The position numbers and the translations under genes are program-made. From contig CM055104.1 in NCBI GenBank assembly GCA_029204225.1, positions 20,551,761 through 20,615,760 of the forward strand: a stretch of DNA of 64,000 bases. The letters run 5' to 3'. Below are positions 37,096-49,150 of this stretch, piece by piece (the first letter of the stretch is position 1; each line of letters starts with the position of its first letter). The notes below the pieces were generated by a model. That model was not told the DNA's origin. It worked only from the letters and a program-made list of their open reading frames with translations, and ran no database searches. This DNA comes from Diphasiastrum complanatum (taxonomy: Eukaryota; Streptophyta; Lycopodiopsida; Lycopodiales; Lycopodiaceae).

Positions 37096-40000
37096 ATGGC
37101 TTCAATCAGCAGCATGCAGAGCAAGATCTGCACAATTCTTGATTCTTCATGATCTGACTTTCTAGCCTAGAAAGTTAAGACATCACTCGCACTCAAGGGC
37201 GAAGGATTATTTCCCTGGGTGGATGGCACAGAAGAAATGCCTACAACATCAGGCAAGGAGCTACATGAATGGAGGGAGAAAAACGACAAGGCAGTAGCCT
37301 TGCTATCATCTTCCATTGAAGATAGTCTCACACTTGACCTGGCAACACTCTCCAAAACTAAGGAGATGTGGGATGCATTGCTCACGAGATTTCAGACGAA
37401 ATCAAGAAGTCAAATCATGATGCTGGAAGATCAGTTGACGAATTTACAGTGGGATGGATAAGACCTCACTTATTTCGTAAGGAAGATGAAGGATCTGTTT
37501 CTGTCACTACATAACTCTGGAGTAGAGAACAATGTGTCAGCCGAGAAGCAGCTCACGTACCTGTTGAGAGACTTACCTAGATCATTCCGGACAACGAGGA
37601 CCCTGCTCGCGAAAGATCCTACCATGAACCTCAAAAAGGCAATTGTCGAGATTCGAGAGAAAGTCGAGGCTAGAGAACACCTTGATCACAAGGACGGTTC
37701 TGACCAGGCCCTCTACGACAACAAAGAAAAATCCAAGAAACAATTTGAGTCTAAGAGGGAGTCGAATCAGAGGCAGGATCGTGATCAGCAAGCTGAGGGG
37801 ACTAGCAAGACCAACTGGAAGAACAAAGGGAGGTCAAAACAACAAGGTGCAGACAAGAAGACTTGTGTGAGATGCAGAAGAGACGGGCATACAGTAGATA
37901 CCTGTTGGCTTAATCCCAAGATTGAGTGTATCCATTGCCACAAGAAGGGTCATGCAGCCATGGACTGCCGCCATAACCCAAGAAACAAATCAACACATAA
38001 CAGACAGGAGAACGACAACAGTTCATCCTATGTCGAGGAGCCCGAGAGCTCCAAGATGGGCAAAGAAAGAACGAACAGAAACTGTTTGACCGCCTACATC
38101 TATGAAGACGTGTGTGCAGCATCAACATCTGACACACATGAGGTGATTCTAGACTCAGGAGCCACCTCACACTTTGTGACATCAAGATGAATAATGTCTG
38201 ATTTCAGAAGTGCAGATTCTTCAAGATTCATAGTTCTTGGAGATGGATCTAGACATCAAGTGAATGGTATTGGTTCATTATGGCTCAACACCAACAGCAG
38301 AGACAGACGACTCGAAGACGTTCTGTTCGTGCCTACTCTGCAACAAGACTTGCTATCTGTAGCAAGAATAGCAGATGCAAAAATGCGTGTGACGTTTTTT
38401 AACGAAGCATGCAACGTGATTGATGCCCGTACCAGTACATTGATCGCTCAAGGCAGAAGGAAAGAAAACCTATATCATCTGAAGGTACGTCTACCTGAAG
38501 ATCAGGTGTGATGACTCGCCAGACACTCCGTGGCACAGAAGACTCTGCCACATGAAGTCAATGGCACTTTACCCAGCAAGCCATCATGGAGTGATAATAG
38601 GGGTCAGCATCTCTAATGCAACTAGTTCGACCACCTGTGATGCATGTTTGAAGGGCAAGATGTCGCGCACTCCATTCATCAAAGACTCCTGCATAACGAC
38701 CAAGATTCTAGAGCTAGTGCATTCTGACATCTGCGGACCATTCAACGTGATCTCAGTAGGAGGTCTAAAGTATTATATACCCTTCATTGATGATTATAGC
38801 AAATTTGCCAGAGTGTACTTTATTCAGAATAAATCTGAAGCACTTGATAAATTCACAAAATGTGTAAATTAGGCTGAAAGAAGGTATAGGCAGTAAAGTG
38901 AAGCAGATGAGAACAGATCGAGGTGGCGAATACATCTCGAATCGCTTCACTAACTTCTACAATGATCGTGGAATCATTCACAAAAGGACTGTAGCCTACA
39001 CACCACAGCACAATGGTGTTGCTGAACGAAAGAACAGGACCCTGATGGAAGTAGCCAAATGCATGATGGCCTACTCGAAAGCTCCAAGGGCACTGTGGAC
39101 TGAAGCAGTAGCTACAGCCCCATACATCCAGAATAGGACATGAAAGTCTGGTGTCCTTCACATGACACCACACGAGCTATGGTGGGGTAGAAAGCCCAAT
39201 CTATCTCACGTCAGAATCTTTGGTTGTGTAGCTTATGCACATATTCCTGATAAGCTTCGAAAGAAGCTTGATGAGAAAGCCAAGCAGGGATTTCTGGTAG
39301 GTTATGACAACAATTTGTCATACTACAAAGTCTACATGCCAGACACGAACACTGTGAAGAAAATGAGAGATGTCAGATTTGATGAGAGTACGACAATGGC
39401 CAATGACGATCCTGTCAGCTACGAAGTTCTGGAGAGACGGTACTATGACCTGCCGCCAATGACAGAGGGAGCAGAGGACAAACACAAAAATAAAAACTTT
39501 TGAGTCATCTCCCATTCGAGCGACGAATCAGAAGAAGAAAGATTTGAGAGGCAACCTCTGCCGTAGTTCCTGTAAACCAAGATGGTTTCGGACCGAGCAG
39601 AGCAGACAAAGGCAAAGGCATAGCTATTCCAGGAGGATCTCCTAGAAGGTCGACAAGACCATGAAGAGCGGCAGCAAGATATGTGCCAATAAGCTCAGCT
39701 TCCATATCAGAAGAGTTCTGTGGATTCAGTGGCGAACTACAAACTTTCGAGGAAGCGATCGAAAGTCCAGAAAAGATCCAAGCCATGAACGAAGAGATGG
39801 AGTCCATGAGGAAGAACCAGGTATGGACATTCCAGCCATTACCACATAAGCGCAAGACTGTCAAATGCAAATGGGTTATCAAGCTCAAATACGGACCAGA
39901 TGGGAACATCACGAAATACAAGGCAAGACTGGTAGTGAAGGATTTCTCTCAGAGATATGGTATTGACTACTCTGAAACCTTCTCTCTTGTCATCAAACAT

Positions 40001-41387
40001 TCGTCCCTATGTCTGTTATTTGCATATGCAGCAGCTTATGACCTCAAGATCCACATTGTGGACGAGAAGACAGCCTTCTTGCATGGCAAACTAGACGAAG
40101 AAGTCTACATGGATCAACCCCCAAGATATGTCTCGAATTCACTTCTTGACTATGCATGTAGAATGCATAGAAGCATCTATGGTCTGAAACAATCAGTCTG
40201 ACAATGGTACAAAAAGAAAGATCAAGCCCTGAAATCATTAGGATTCAAACCTCTGCTGGCTGATTCCAATGTATATGTCAGAGTTACAGATGGGCAGATC
40301 ATCATTGTGGTTGTATATGTAGACGACACTTTGATATTTTTCAGGAGTGAACAGCTGATCGTTGAGGTGAAGATAGACATCTCGAAACATTTCGAGATAG
40401 TGGATATGGGAGAAGCCAGGTGCTACCTAGGCTTGCAAATTGAAAGAGACCATGAGGGAGGTAAGTTATACTTTCACCAGTCCAGATACACCCAGAAGAT
40501 CCTAGAGGGATTTGGGATGCTGAACTGCAAAGGAGCGAATACTCCAATGCTCGCAGGGACAATGTTGACAAATGATGACTGTCCGACGACTCCTTGTAGA
40601 CAACACACGCCCTGATATTGCTTATGCAGTGTTCAGGATGAGCCAATTTTGCACGAATCCACGCTCGACATATTGGAAGATTGCAAAATGCATTTTGCAA
40701 TATCTTTAATTAACGAGGGATTACGGATTATGCTATAGTCGTGATGCAGATTTCAAGATACTTTTCTACAGTGATGCTAGCTGGGCATCTTTGAAGGACG
40801 ATTGTAAAAGCGTCTCAGGAGAATGCACCATTGCATCAGGAGTAGCAGTTTTCTGGGTCAGCAAAAAACAGACCATTGTGGCCCAGTCATCTTGCGAAGC
40901 AGAGTGCGTTACAGCAGCGAAGATGGCCAACGAGATAATGTGGCTAAGGCAGTTTTTGGATGAATTGGACGAAACAAGAAATGAGCCTCTAGTCTTGCAG
41001 ATGGACAACACCTTTGCAATACAAGTAACGAAAGATCTCGTGTTCCATTCCAGAACAAAGCACATTGCGATCAAGTATCACTTGATCAGGGATCTAATTG
41101 AAAAGAGGATGTTGCAGACCACCTTCATCGGAACAAAAGACATGGTTGCTGACATCTTCACCAAAGCCCTGGACAAAGGACTCTTTGAGAGACAGAGGAG
41201 CAGTCTCGGGATCGTAAAGCTATCATGCTTTGAGAGGGAGCTGAAGAAACAAAACGTTTCTAATTACAAAGCTTTGCTAGCTTTCAGCCCTCTGCCTGAT
41301 GAAGATGTTCACAAACACGAAAGTCTGTCCTACGAAGATGTTCGCGAACATGAAAGTCAAGAGACACGAAACACGAAAGTTTTGTGA
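37096..41387 (+). pseudogene. Ty1/copia gag-pol (copia 2), many stops
   Basis: Gag starts MASISSMQSKI at 37096. The frame passes stops near 37151, 37172, 37459, 38188 and 38509, then changes frame several times. Domains in order: gag; two zinc knuckles (CVRCRRDGHTVDTC, CIHCHKKGHAAMDC, 37863-37970); protease LDSGATSHF (about 38150); integrase (CDACLKGK, HSDICGPF, RTDRGGEY, NGVAERKN, 38640-39030); RT (KCKWVIKLKYGPDGN to catalytic YVDD near 40320); RNase H (YSDASWAS, EAECV, MDNTFAI, 40760-41010), ending DIFTKALDKGLFE. The last frame runs on into the LTR. Catalytic residues are mostly kept but the frame is dead. Copia 3 on the other strand is the same family. Confidence 0.92.
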
Positions 41388-42254
41388 ACACCTGACGGGA
41401 AGACACGAACGCGAAAGATTCGCGAATGAGAATCTTTTGCGGTCGAGCATGAGAAAGTCAGACGACGGAAATGAAACCAACTACGCGACACAAAAAATGT
41501 CGCGAAAGACTTTATGCCCTCACATTCCAAAGAGTACCAACAAAGATCACACAAGTACCCAGAAGTACAGATGTCTGATCTGATAGCATGACATCAGCAG
41601 ATACAATCTAGGTCGTGGCTAATCCGCCACTCTTGTAATTTCTTGATTACTTGTAGATGCTTAATCACTCTAATCTTAAAGCTACAAAGAGCAGCTATAT
41701 ACTTACTGGATGATACTTGGCACAAAAAGAGACAAAATACACACACAATGTAATGAAGTAGTATGATGCTAGTAAGCAATCAAGATAAAATTACAAAATA
41801 CACATCTGCCTACATGCGAAGACAAATTTGTCTAGGATCTGTAGATCCAATTGTCCGCTAGTAAAGCGAGACAATTACTCATGGGAAAACCGTGTTTCTC
41901 CCATGCCAACACACTGCGTGGATTTGCATGCAGTGCTTGAAGAAATCAAAGAAAGATCAATATAGATGATTTTCTTGTTGTGTCTGATCTCGAATGCAAA
42001 TGCGTCTGCTGTTATTCGTGTGTCTAATTTTCCTTGTTCATTTTGATTTCGCACCTTGGTTAAAACTATGTTCAATGCTGCATTAATTTTATAAATGTAG
42101 ATCAGCAGTGTCTGACTACATTCTAGAGGACTGGAGGAGTGATTCAACCGGCAGTGTCCAGCGATCTCATCTGAACTCCATCTGAATCGCAAGAGGATTG
42201 TGGTTGTCGCGACTGTTTCACGATTTCTTCTATTATATATCTCTCTTCAGTGCA
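41242..42254 (+). repeat. copia 2 3' LTR, about 1013 bp
   Basis: A polypurine tract GAGAGGGAGC precedes TGAAGAAAC at 41242. The end ...CTTCAGTGCA at 42254 matches the 5' LTR remnant before its primer site. Near 41300-41440 it contains repeated GTTCGCGAACA/ACACGAAAGT motifs. A related LTR lies inverted at 48095-49129. Confidence 0.8.
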
Positions 42255-43980
42255 AACAGAGCATATCACCCTCACCGATTTCCTCTCATCAGATCTAAGG
42301 ATATTCCCTTATAGCGGTATCAAAACAAGGCTTACAAGTTTGAAGAGGTGGTGCTTTTCATTGGAGCTTGGTGGTATTCAACTAGTATTCTCATCCAAGG
42401 AGAGGAGTAAGGTTGCAAGTTGGTGGATCTTCCCAAATTCAATTTGCATGATCCATATCTCTCTCACATTTCATTGTGGTTTATGGAGAATTGTGCTAGG
42501 AAAACAATTTTGGTGTCTTTTTGGAGTTTTAGCATGTGTAGCTCAAAACTAGTTATGGATCTTAAATTTTCAGCAAGTTAATTCACTTTGAAGTAGTTGA
42601 AATTTAGGTTGCATGTTGGATCTTCCCATGTATTTGGATTCTAGGCTCTTTTGTGCCCAAATTTGGCTTGTTTTCCATGATTTTGGCACAAAATTGATGG
42701 TAGAATTCAAAATCTGGCAAGTTCAGATCAATTGGTTGGTTATAACTCTGTATTTTTTATTGCAGGTGGACTTGGAAAATGTTCTTGCCATTAAATTCCA
42801 ATTGGGCATGGTGAAAAAACCTAGAAGGGCTAAAATTCATGAAATTGGATGGTAGGAGGTTGTTGAGCATCAATTGAAGTTGGGAAAAGATGAATCATAG
42901 TCTTTTGAGGCTGTCCTAGAGGTTAGAGCCAAGAATTCCAGCAATTGGATTTGTAGGAAGTCAAAAATTGACCAATTTTGGGGGTGGATTTCTCTAAATC
43001 CATAAGGGGATCATTCTGGATTTTTTACAGCATGATTTGTATTTCTTTTTACCTTCCCAACAAGCTTTCAAACCTGTAAATTGATGGGTAGAGGCTTATG
43101 TTTCAATTCCATCAAGTTTGTAGCAATTTTGACTTCTAGAAATCAATAATTCATGGTTCTCAGCCCATACTGCTTCATTGAATCTGTATGAAGGCTTCAT
43201 GGAACTCTTAGAGACCATTTGAGACTGTTTGGATCATCACTTTTAGGCTTGGTTGAGTGTTTGCAAGTTTTTAAGCTGTTTGGCCTTGAAAAAGTGCGTC
43301 CTCCTATAGGTTATTTGGCTGTTCTGAGCTCGCACGGGTGAATCCTAGCTAGCGGGATGACATGGCAAGTGTCTTGTTAGCTAGATCTCCCTCTGTACAG
43401 AGCTTTACAACACCCAATTTGTGTCCTGAAGCCAAAGATATGATCATTTGAAGCTTTGCAATTTTGTGAGCAAAATTGGTAGAAATTCGAATTGTTCTGA
43501 TTACATGCATGTCGATTTCCTATTTTGAGATACGGTACTTGCATGGAATGTCTGCATGTTGATTCTCAGATTGATTCTGACATGCATGTGTGGTTTAGAT
43601 TCGTTTTGAGTGGTTATACGCATGTACTCTAACAGTTAGATACAAAACTGGGTTTTATAGCTGACAATTTCCGTAGAACTTGATTTTTACGTAAAATTCC
43701 GTAATGGTGAAAAACTGGTTTAATGTCGCATGTCTTGCATGCCTGATGGACATTAATGTAGTAAAATTAAGAATCGAACAATGAATCAAATTTTTGATTT
43801 CGATTGCTTAATAACTGACAGTGGTTTTTTACGAATTTTTTGGAAAACATAAAATTTAAAAAAAAAATTTGAAAGTGCAAAAATTTGAAAGTTTTAGTTT
43901 TTTTCATTTTCTTGTAATATCTATGAAATTGACTAGAAAATAGTGATTAATTTAGTAATTTCCATGATAGATATATCGAG
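42255..43980 (+). other. leader-like sequence between copia LTR and gypsy gag
   Basis: The first bases (CAGAGCATATCAC at 42257-42269) match the sequence after the copia 2 primer site, so internal copia sequence resumes after the LTR for a short way. Beyond that is AT-rich sequence without a protein frame, probably the LTR or leader of the gypsy derivative at 43981. Confidence 0.4.
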
Positions 43981-44445
43981 ATGGCCGAAGAAACTTCAAC
44001 TCAAGCTGCAAATCCAGGTGTGCCATCTTATATGGTGATTTGTCAACAGTTGAGTATGGCGCTCAACGATATGAATAATCGTAATCATATGAGAGATCAG
44101 CAAATGGAGGTTCTGTTGAATCAAGTCAAATTGATGTCTTCACCCAATCTCGGTTTTCAACCAGAGGTTTATGCGGGCGAGAAGAAGGAGAAGAAACCTG
44201 AAGTCGTCGAGGACTGGCTGCCCGCAGAAGAGTATTTCATAAACTTGAAACTTCTTTGAGTTTAAGTTCTTCTGATCATCCTGAATGAGATGGCCAGACA
44301 AAAAGGACTAATCAAACTATGGAAGATATTTTGAGGACGTATGTTTCTCACAGGCAATCTCATTGGGAAGATTATCTCTCACTGGTTGAGTTTGCATATA
44401 ATAGTATAAAACATTATGCTACAGGTTGCAGTCCTTTTATGCTTT
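43981..44445 (+). pseudogene. gypsy deletion derivative: gag start joined to integrase
   Basis: A 92-codon frame (MAEETSTQAANPG ... EEYFINLKL) looks like a gypsy gag N-terminus. Right behind its stop, in another frame, 44262-44445 reads SSDHPE, GQTKRTNQTMEDILRTYVS and HWEDYLSLVEFAYNS, the late part of a chromovirus-like integrase (normally about 3.5-4 kb downstream of gag). Protease, RT and RNase H have been deleted. Confidence 0.65.
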
Positions 44446-44639
44446 TCAACTTAGATCTCCAGTAAATATTGAGACGAAGTCTGTGAAGATCCAGAAGGAA
44501 TCTCAACTGGACCAAATCTACGCTAACGCTAACCCACAGAACTTTCCAACGACGATCAGAACTGACAAGTACCACATACATCAGATCCACAGCTTGATTC
44601 AACAATTTATATCAGATGATTTTCGGAGTTATACATGAC

Positions 44640-45185
44640 GGTCCACACTGTACACGATAGCAACTACACGAGCTTCCAACAGATCACCTTCCACCTACAT
44701 CCGCATTGAGCCATAGCGACCACATTACAGCCGTAGTGACCGCCTTGAGCCATAGCAATCGCAAACAACCGCAAACATAGCATATTTAGACCACCTTCTA
44801 GCCATTACAGTCGTAGCGACAGCAAACAGCTCACAATCCAACCACATCCACTTTTGACCCATCACACCCGCATCCAACCGCAAATACACCGCCTTCAAAC
44901 CACCTCTGCCTTGAGCCGTAACAACCGCAAACAAATCACCCACACCCCAACTCCATTTGCACTTGAATCGCAACTGCCCGGAATCAAACTGCAACGGCTG
45001 CATTCAACCGCACCCCATCTCCATTTGCCCTTGAACCGCCGCAGACCGCATTCAACTGCCAACCGACCGCACCTCGACTGCATTCATAGCGTCCGCATTC
45101 ACCGTTCCAACCATATTCAACCGCAAACTGGTCGCATTCCAATCGCACCCACCGTAGAACCGTAGCAACCGCATTCCAAACAAAG
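44640..45185 (+). repeat. imperfect CCGCA/AACCGCA-rich repeat block
   Basis: The short words AACCGCA, CCGCATTC, CCATAGCGACC and CAACCGCAAAC recur many times over about 540 bp with C-rich, G-poor strand bias. It looks like a degraded minisatellite upstream of the gypsy 1 gag. Confidence 0.6.
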
Positions 45186-45256
45186 ATTTCAACGAGTTAA
45201 GTTACCAAAGAGTCCAAGAGGTCTATTTCCACAATCCTAAGGTACTCTAGAGTACT

Positions 45257-48092
45257 ATGGATCGTCCTTACGATCCGAATTCCACAGAGGACTATCCACC
45301 AGAGATAGTCTCCCCATCCACCGAACAGGCTCAATTTAATAGATATTCCAGGATGAAATCCCAAGTCCAAGAGCCATCCACCAACCCATTCGACAGATGG
45401 GAACCCATGCGTTTTGAAGCTCCATATGATCGACCACATTTTCATGCTGCCGAATCTTCACATGCACGAGCTCACTTAAACGGAGCTTTTGCAAATAATG
45501 TTCCGCGTACTAAAAAACAAACTCCAAAGCTAGATTTACCTAAGTATGATGGTAACACTGATCCTCAAAGATTTCTTCAAGTCTTTGAGAATGGATGTGA
45601 TGTCTATAGTGAGACATCACCAGACGCCATGGTACAGCTCTTCTCGATGTCCATGATCAATCGAACACGAGAATGGTTTTTTAACCTTAATCATGAAGAT
45701 AAACGTGACTAGTCACTCTTGAAGGAGGCCTTTATCAAATGCTTCAAGCCATTTCGCTTGATAGAAAGTCCTTTTGTCAAGCTAAGTAACATCAAAATGA
45801 CAAAAGACGAGAAAGTATGTGACTACATTTGAACAATTTAAAAAATTAAAAAGTCAGGTTCAAGAGCAATCCACTGAGTCTATGCTCATAATTTGGTTCC
45901 TCATTGGACTCCCACAATGGATACGACGTGAACTTCGTTCCAATGATGAATACACATCATTGAAACAAGCCATGTATGATGCCATTCGGGAAGAAGATGA
46001 GGGTTCAGATGTAGATGAGCCACGTGAACGGAGAGCACATCGTGCTATCCACGAAGCTCGACCAAACGAGGAAACACGAGAACGGTTGTGGAAAAAAAAA
46101 TGGAGTTGCTTAACCAGCAACACCAACAACAGATGGAGAAACTCACGAAAGAGTTTCAAAACACTCTTAGGTCTATCCAGAGTTCGATGCCAGGTCAGTT
46201 ACCCACTGGCCAAATCCACCATAGACGAGAGAACACATGGTGCCCTCATTGTCAAGGTGCACACACTGGCACGGAAAAAAGAAGAGATTCCTGAAATTTT
46301 TTAGATTTCTATGAATCTGCTGAATATAAGTGTTGCTAAGGGGACTAGCATCACCCTGCCTTTGTCCTATAAAGACTATCCCGCAGTATCTGCTATCCTT
46401 GATAGCGGATCAGACGTCAATATAATGGCTTTGTCATTGGCAAAGTCATGGAGCTTTCATACCCTCGATCAACCACGATATAAACTTTGCATGGCTGATC
46501 AAAGAGTTACAGACCCTACTGGTCATTTATCAAATATTAAAGTTCGAATAGCAGGTGTCAAATTTGTAATAGATTATGTCATCTTAGATTTACCAGAAAA
46601 TGCCAATACTTATAAACTCCTTCTTGGTACACCCTAGCTTTAGATGGCAGGTGTTGTCCAAGATTGGAAGCATAGCAAAATCACCTTTGGCAATCATGAC
46701 AAACGAGTCACGGTTGACTCAACTGGCCATGTCAAGCTTGCTAAAGTTTATGGTAACCCCGTCTGTTGTGAAAGAATCGATGAAGATATTAAGAGATTTT
46801 TGGCTTCATTTATAAAGTCCAACATACTGATTGGGTATCCCCCATTGTGGTTGTCCCCAAAAAAAACAGCAAACTTCGTATCTGTGTCAATCTCAAGAAC
46901 CTTAATGCGGTTACGAAGAAAGACCATTTTCCTTTGTCTTTAACGACCCAAATCTCAGAGGAAATGGCATGAGCTTAAGCTTTCAGCTTCTTGGATGGAT
47001 TCAACGGTTATTTCCTTGTTCAAATAGCCCCTGAAGATAAACATAAAATGACCTTTTTCACAGAGAACGAGGTTTATGCTTATAACGTCATGCCTTTTGG
47101 CTTATGCAACGCCCCTTCAACTTTCCAGAGGGTCATGCAACTGGCCTTCCAAGACCTGTTACATCGGATTGTGGAGATTTACCTCAACGATCTAGGTGTA
47201 CATTCCTTAGCAGCTACGCACCTTGACGCACTGGAGAAAATCTTCATTCGCTGCCGTAGATTTGAAATCTCACTAAACCCTGATAAATGCCAAATATGGG
47301 ACACCCATGGGGTTGTACTCAGGCATATAATTTCAAAGGACGATATTTCTATCGACTCGTCAAAAATCAAGGTTATCGTTGAAATGCCCTTACCTACAAC
47401 AATGAAGGAAGTTTATGTCTTCCTCGGTCATATGAATTATTATCGCATCTTTATAATCGACTATGCCAGCAAGGCACACCTCGTTTCTTTAGTTGTGGTA
47501 GATCCTCGCTGGACCGAAGAACAAATTAAAGCCTTTGAGGAGTTGAAAACAACCCTTACCACGGCACCCATACTCCGTTCGCCAGACTCACGAAAGAGTT
47601 TCATGTGCATACTAACACAAGTAAGTATGCCATTGGAGGTCTTCTTGCACAATCGGTCGAGTATGACAAAGACTTCCCAATACGTTTCTTGAGCAGGCAA
47701 CTGGTGCCTGCTGAAGTAAACTACACAACCACTGAGAGAGAAGCATTGGCTATGGTCTATGTTGTCCAACAACTAAGACATTATTTATTAGGCCATACCT
47801 TTGCATTCTACACCGACCATCAAGCCCTATTATATATTGTTAATAAATCCTATAAAATGGGATGTATAGCTCGATGGCTGTTGATATTAGAGGAATTTAA
47901 TTTCTGTGTAGTCATTTGAAAAGGGACCCAGTATTTCATGGCGGATTATCTTTCCCGACTACCGAATGCTGAAAAAGCAACTACACCAGTCAACGATGAT
48001 CTTCTTGATGCATGTCTTTTCCAGATTGAGCTACATCCTTATGGGTTGAGGAGATCACTCAGTTCTTAACAACAGACAGACTCAAAGAAGTG
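45257..48092 (+). pseudogene. Ty3/gypsy gag-pol relic (gypsy 1)
   Basis: Gag core (LPKYDGNTDPQRFLQVFENG, then FKPFRLIESPF, then in another frame LIGLPQWIRREL and a coiled LNQQHQQQMEKL). The zinc-knuckle part is largely lost. Protease ILDSGSDVNIM at about 46405; RT from about 46860 with FLDGFNGYF, MPFGLCNAPSTFQRVM and the catalytic motif YLND at about 47180 (second-position Asp replaced by Asn, so inactive); connection and RNase H (TDHQALLYIVN) to about 47960; then LSRLPNAEKA. It stops at about 48092, where a copia 3 LTR begins. At least four frame changes. Gag is the same family as gypsy 2 (52900-54180). Confidence 0.88.
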
Positions 48093-48094
48093 AT

Positions 48095-49129
48095 GAGAAT
48101 CAGTCGCAGTCGCAAAGCTTTCGTGAAGGAACCACGACGCTCTTGCGCTCGGATGGAGTTCAGATGCGATCGCTGGACACTACCAGCTAAGTCACTCCTA
48201 CAGTCCTCCAAAATGTAGTCAGGCATTGCTGATCTATGTTTATAAAATTAATGCAGCATTCAACATAGTTTCAACCAAGGTGCGAAATCCAAATGAAGAA
48301 GGAAAAACTCATATACATGATTAACAGCAGACACATTTGCAATCGAGATCAGACACAACAAGAAAAACATCTATATTGATCTTTCTCTGATTTCTTCAAG
48401 GACTGCATGCAAATCCACACAGTGCGTTGGCATGGGAGAAACACAATTCTCTCACGAGCAATCGTCTCGCTTTACTAGCGGACAGCTGGATCTACAGATC
48501 CTAGACATAATTGTCTTCGCACGCAGGCAGACATGTATTCTATATTTTGTCTTGATTGCTTACTTGCATTAGACTACTACGTTACATTGTATGTGTACTA
48601 TGTTGATCTATATGTCAAGTATCATCCAGTAAGTATAGTCACTCTATGTAAATCTAAGATTAGAGTGATTAACTAATCAGGGAATTACAAGAGTGGCAGA
48701 TTAGCCACGACCTAAAATGTATCTGTTGACGTCATGCCATCAGATCAAATATTTGTACTTCTGGGTACTTGTGTGATCTTTGTTGGTACTTTCTGGAGCG
48801 TGAAGGCAAAACGAGTTTCGAGACATTTTTCGTGTCATGTTGTTGGTTTCGTTTCAATCGTTGGTTCCGTTTCCATCGTTGGTTTCATTTTGCTCGTCTG
48901 CTTTTCTCTCATACTGGACCGCAAAAGATTCTCATGCTAGACCACAAAAGATTCTCGTTCGTGAACCTTTTGTGTTCACAAACCGTTCGTCTTCGTCTCC
49001 TTTGACTTTCGTGTTCAGAAAACTTTTCATGCTTCGTGTAACCTGACTTTCGTGTTCGCGAACATCTTCGTCAGGCTAAGGGCTGAAAACTAGCAAGGCT
49101 TTGTAGTTAGAAACATTTCGTTTCTTCAG
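48095..49129 (-). repeat. copia 3 3' LTR, about 1.03 kb
   Basis: Inverted homologue of the LTR at 41242-42254. On the minus strand it starts TGAAGAAACG at 49129 after a purine tract, and keeps the GTTCGCGAACA motif and the CCAGCGATCGCATCTGAACTC block near its end. The terminal 50 bases have diverged, so the left border at the gypsy 1 junction is approximate. Confidence 0.75.
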
Positions 49130-49150
49130 CTCCCTCTCAAAGCATGATAG

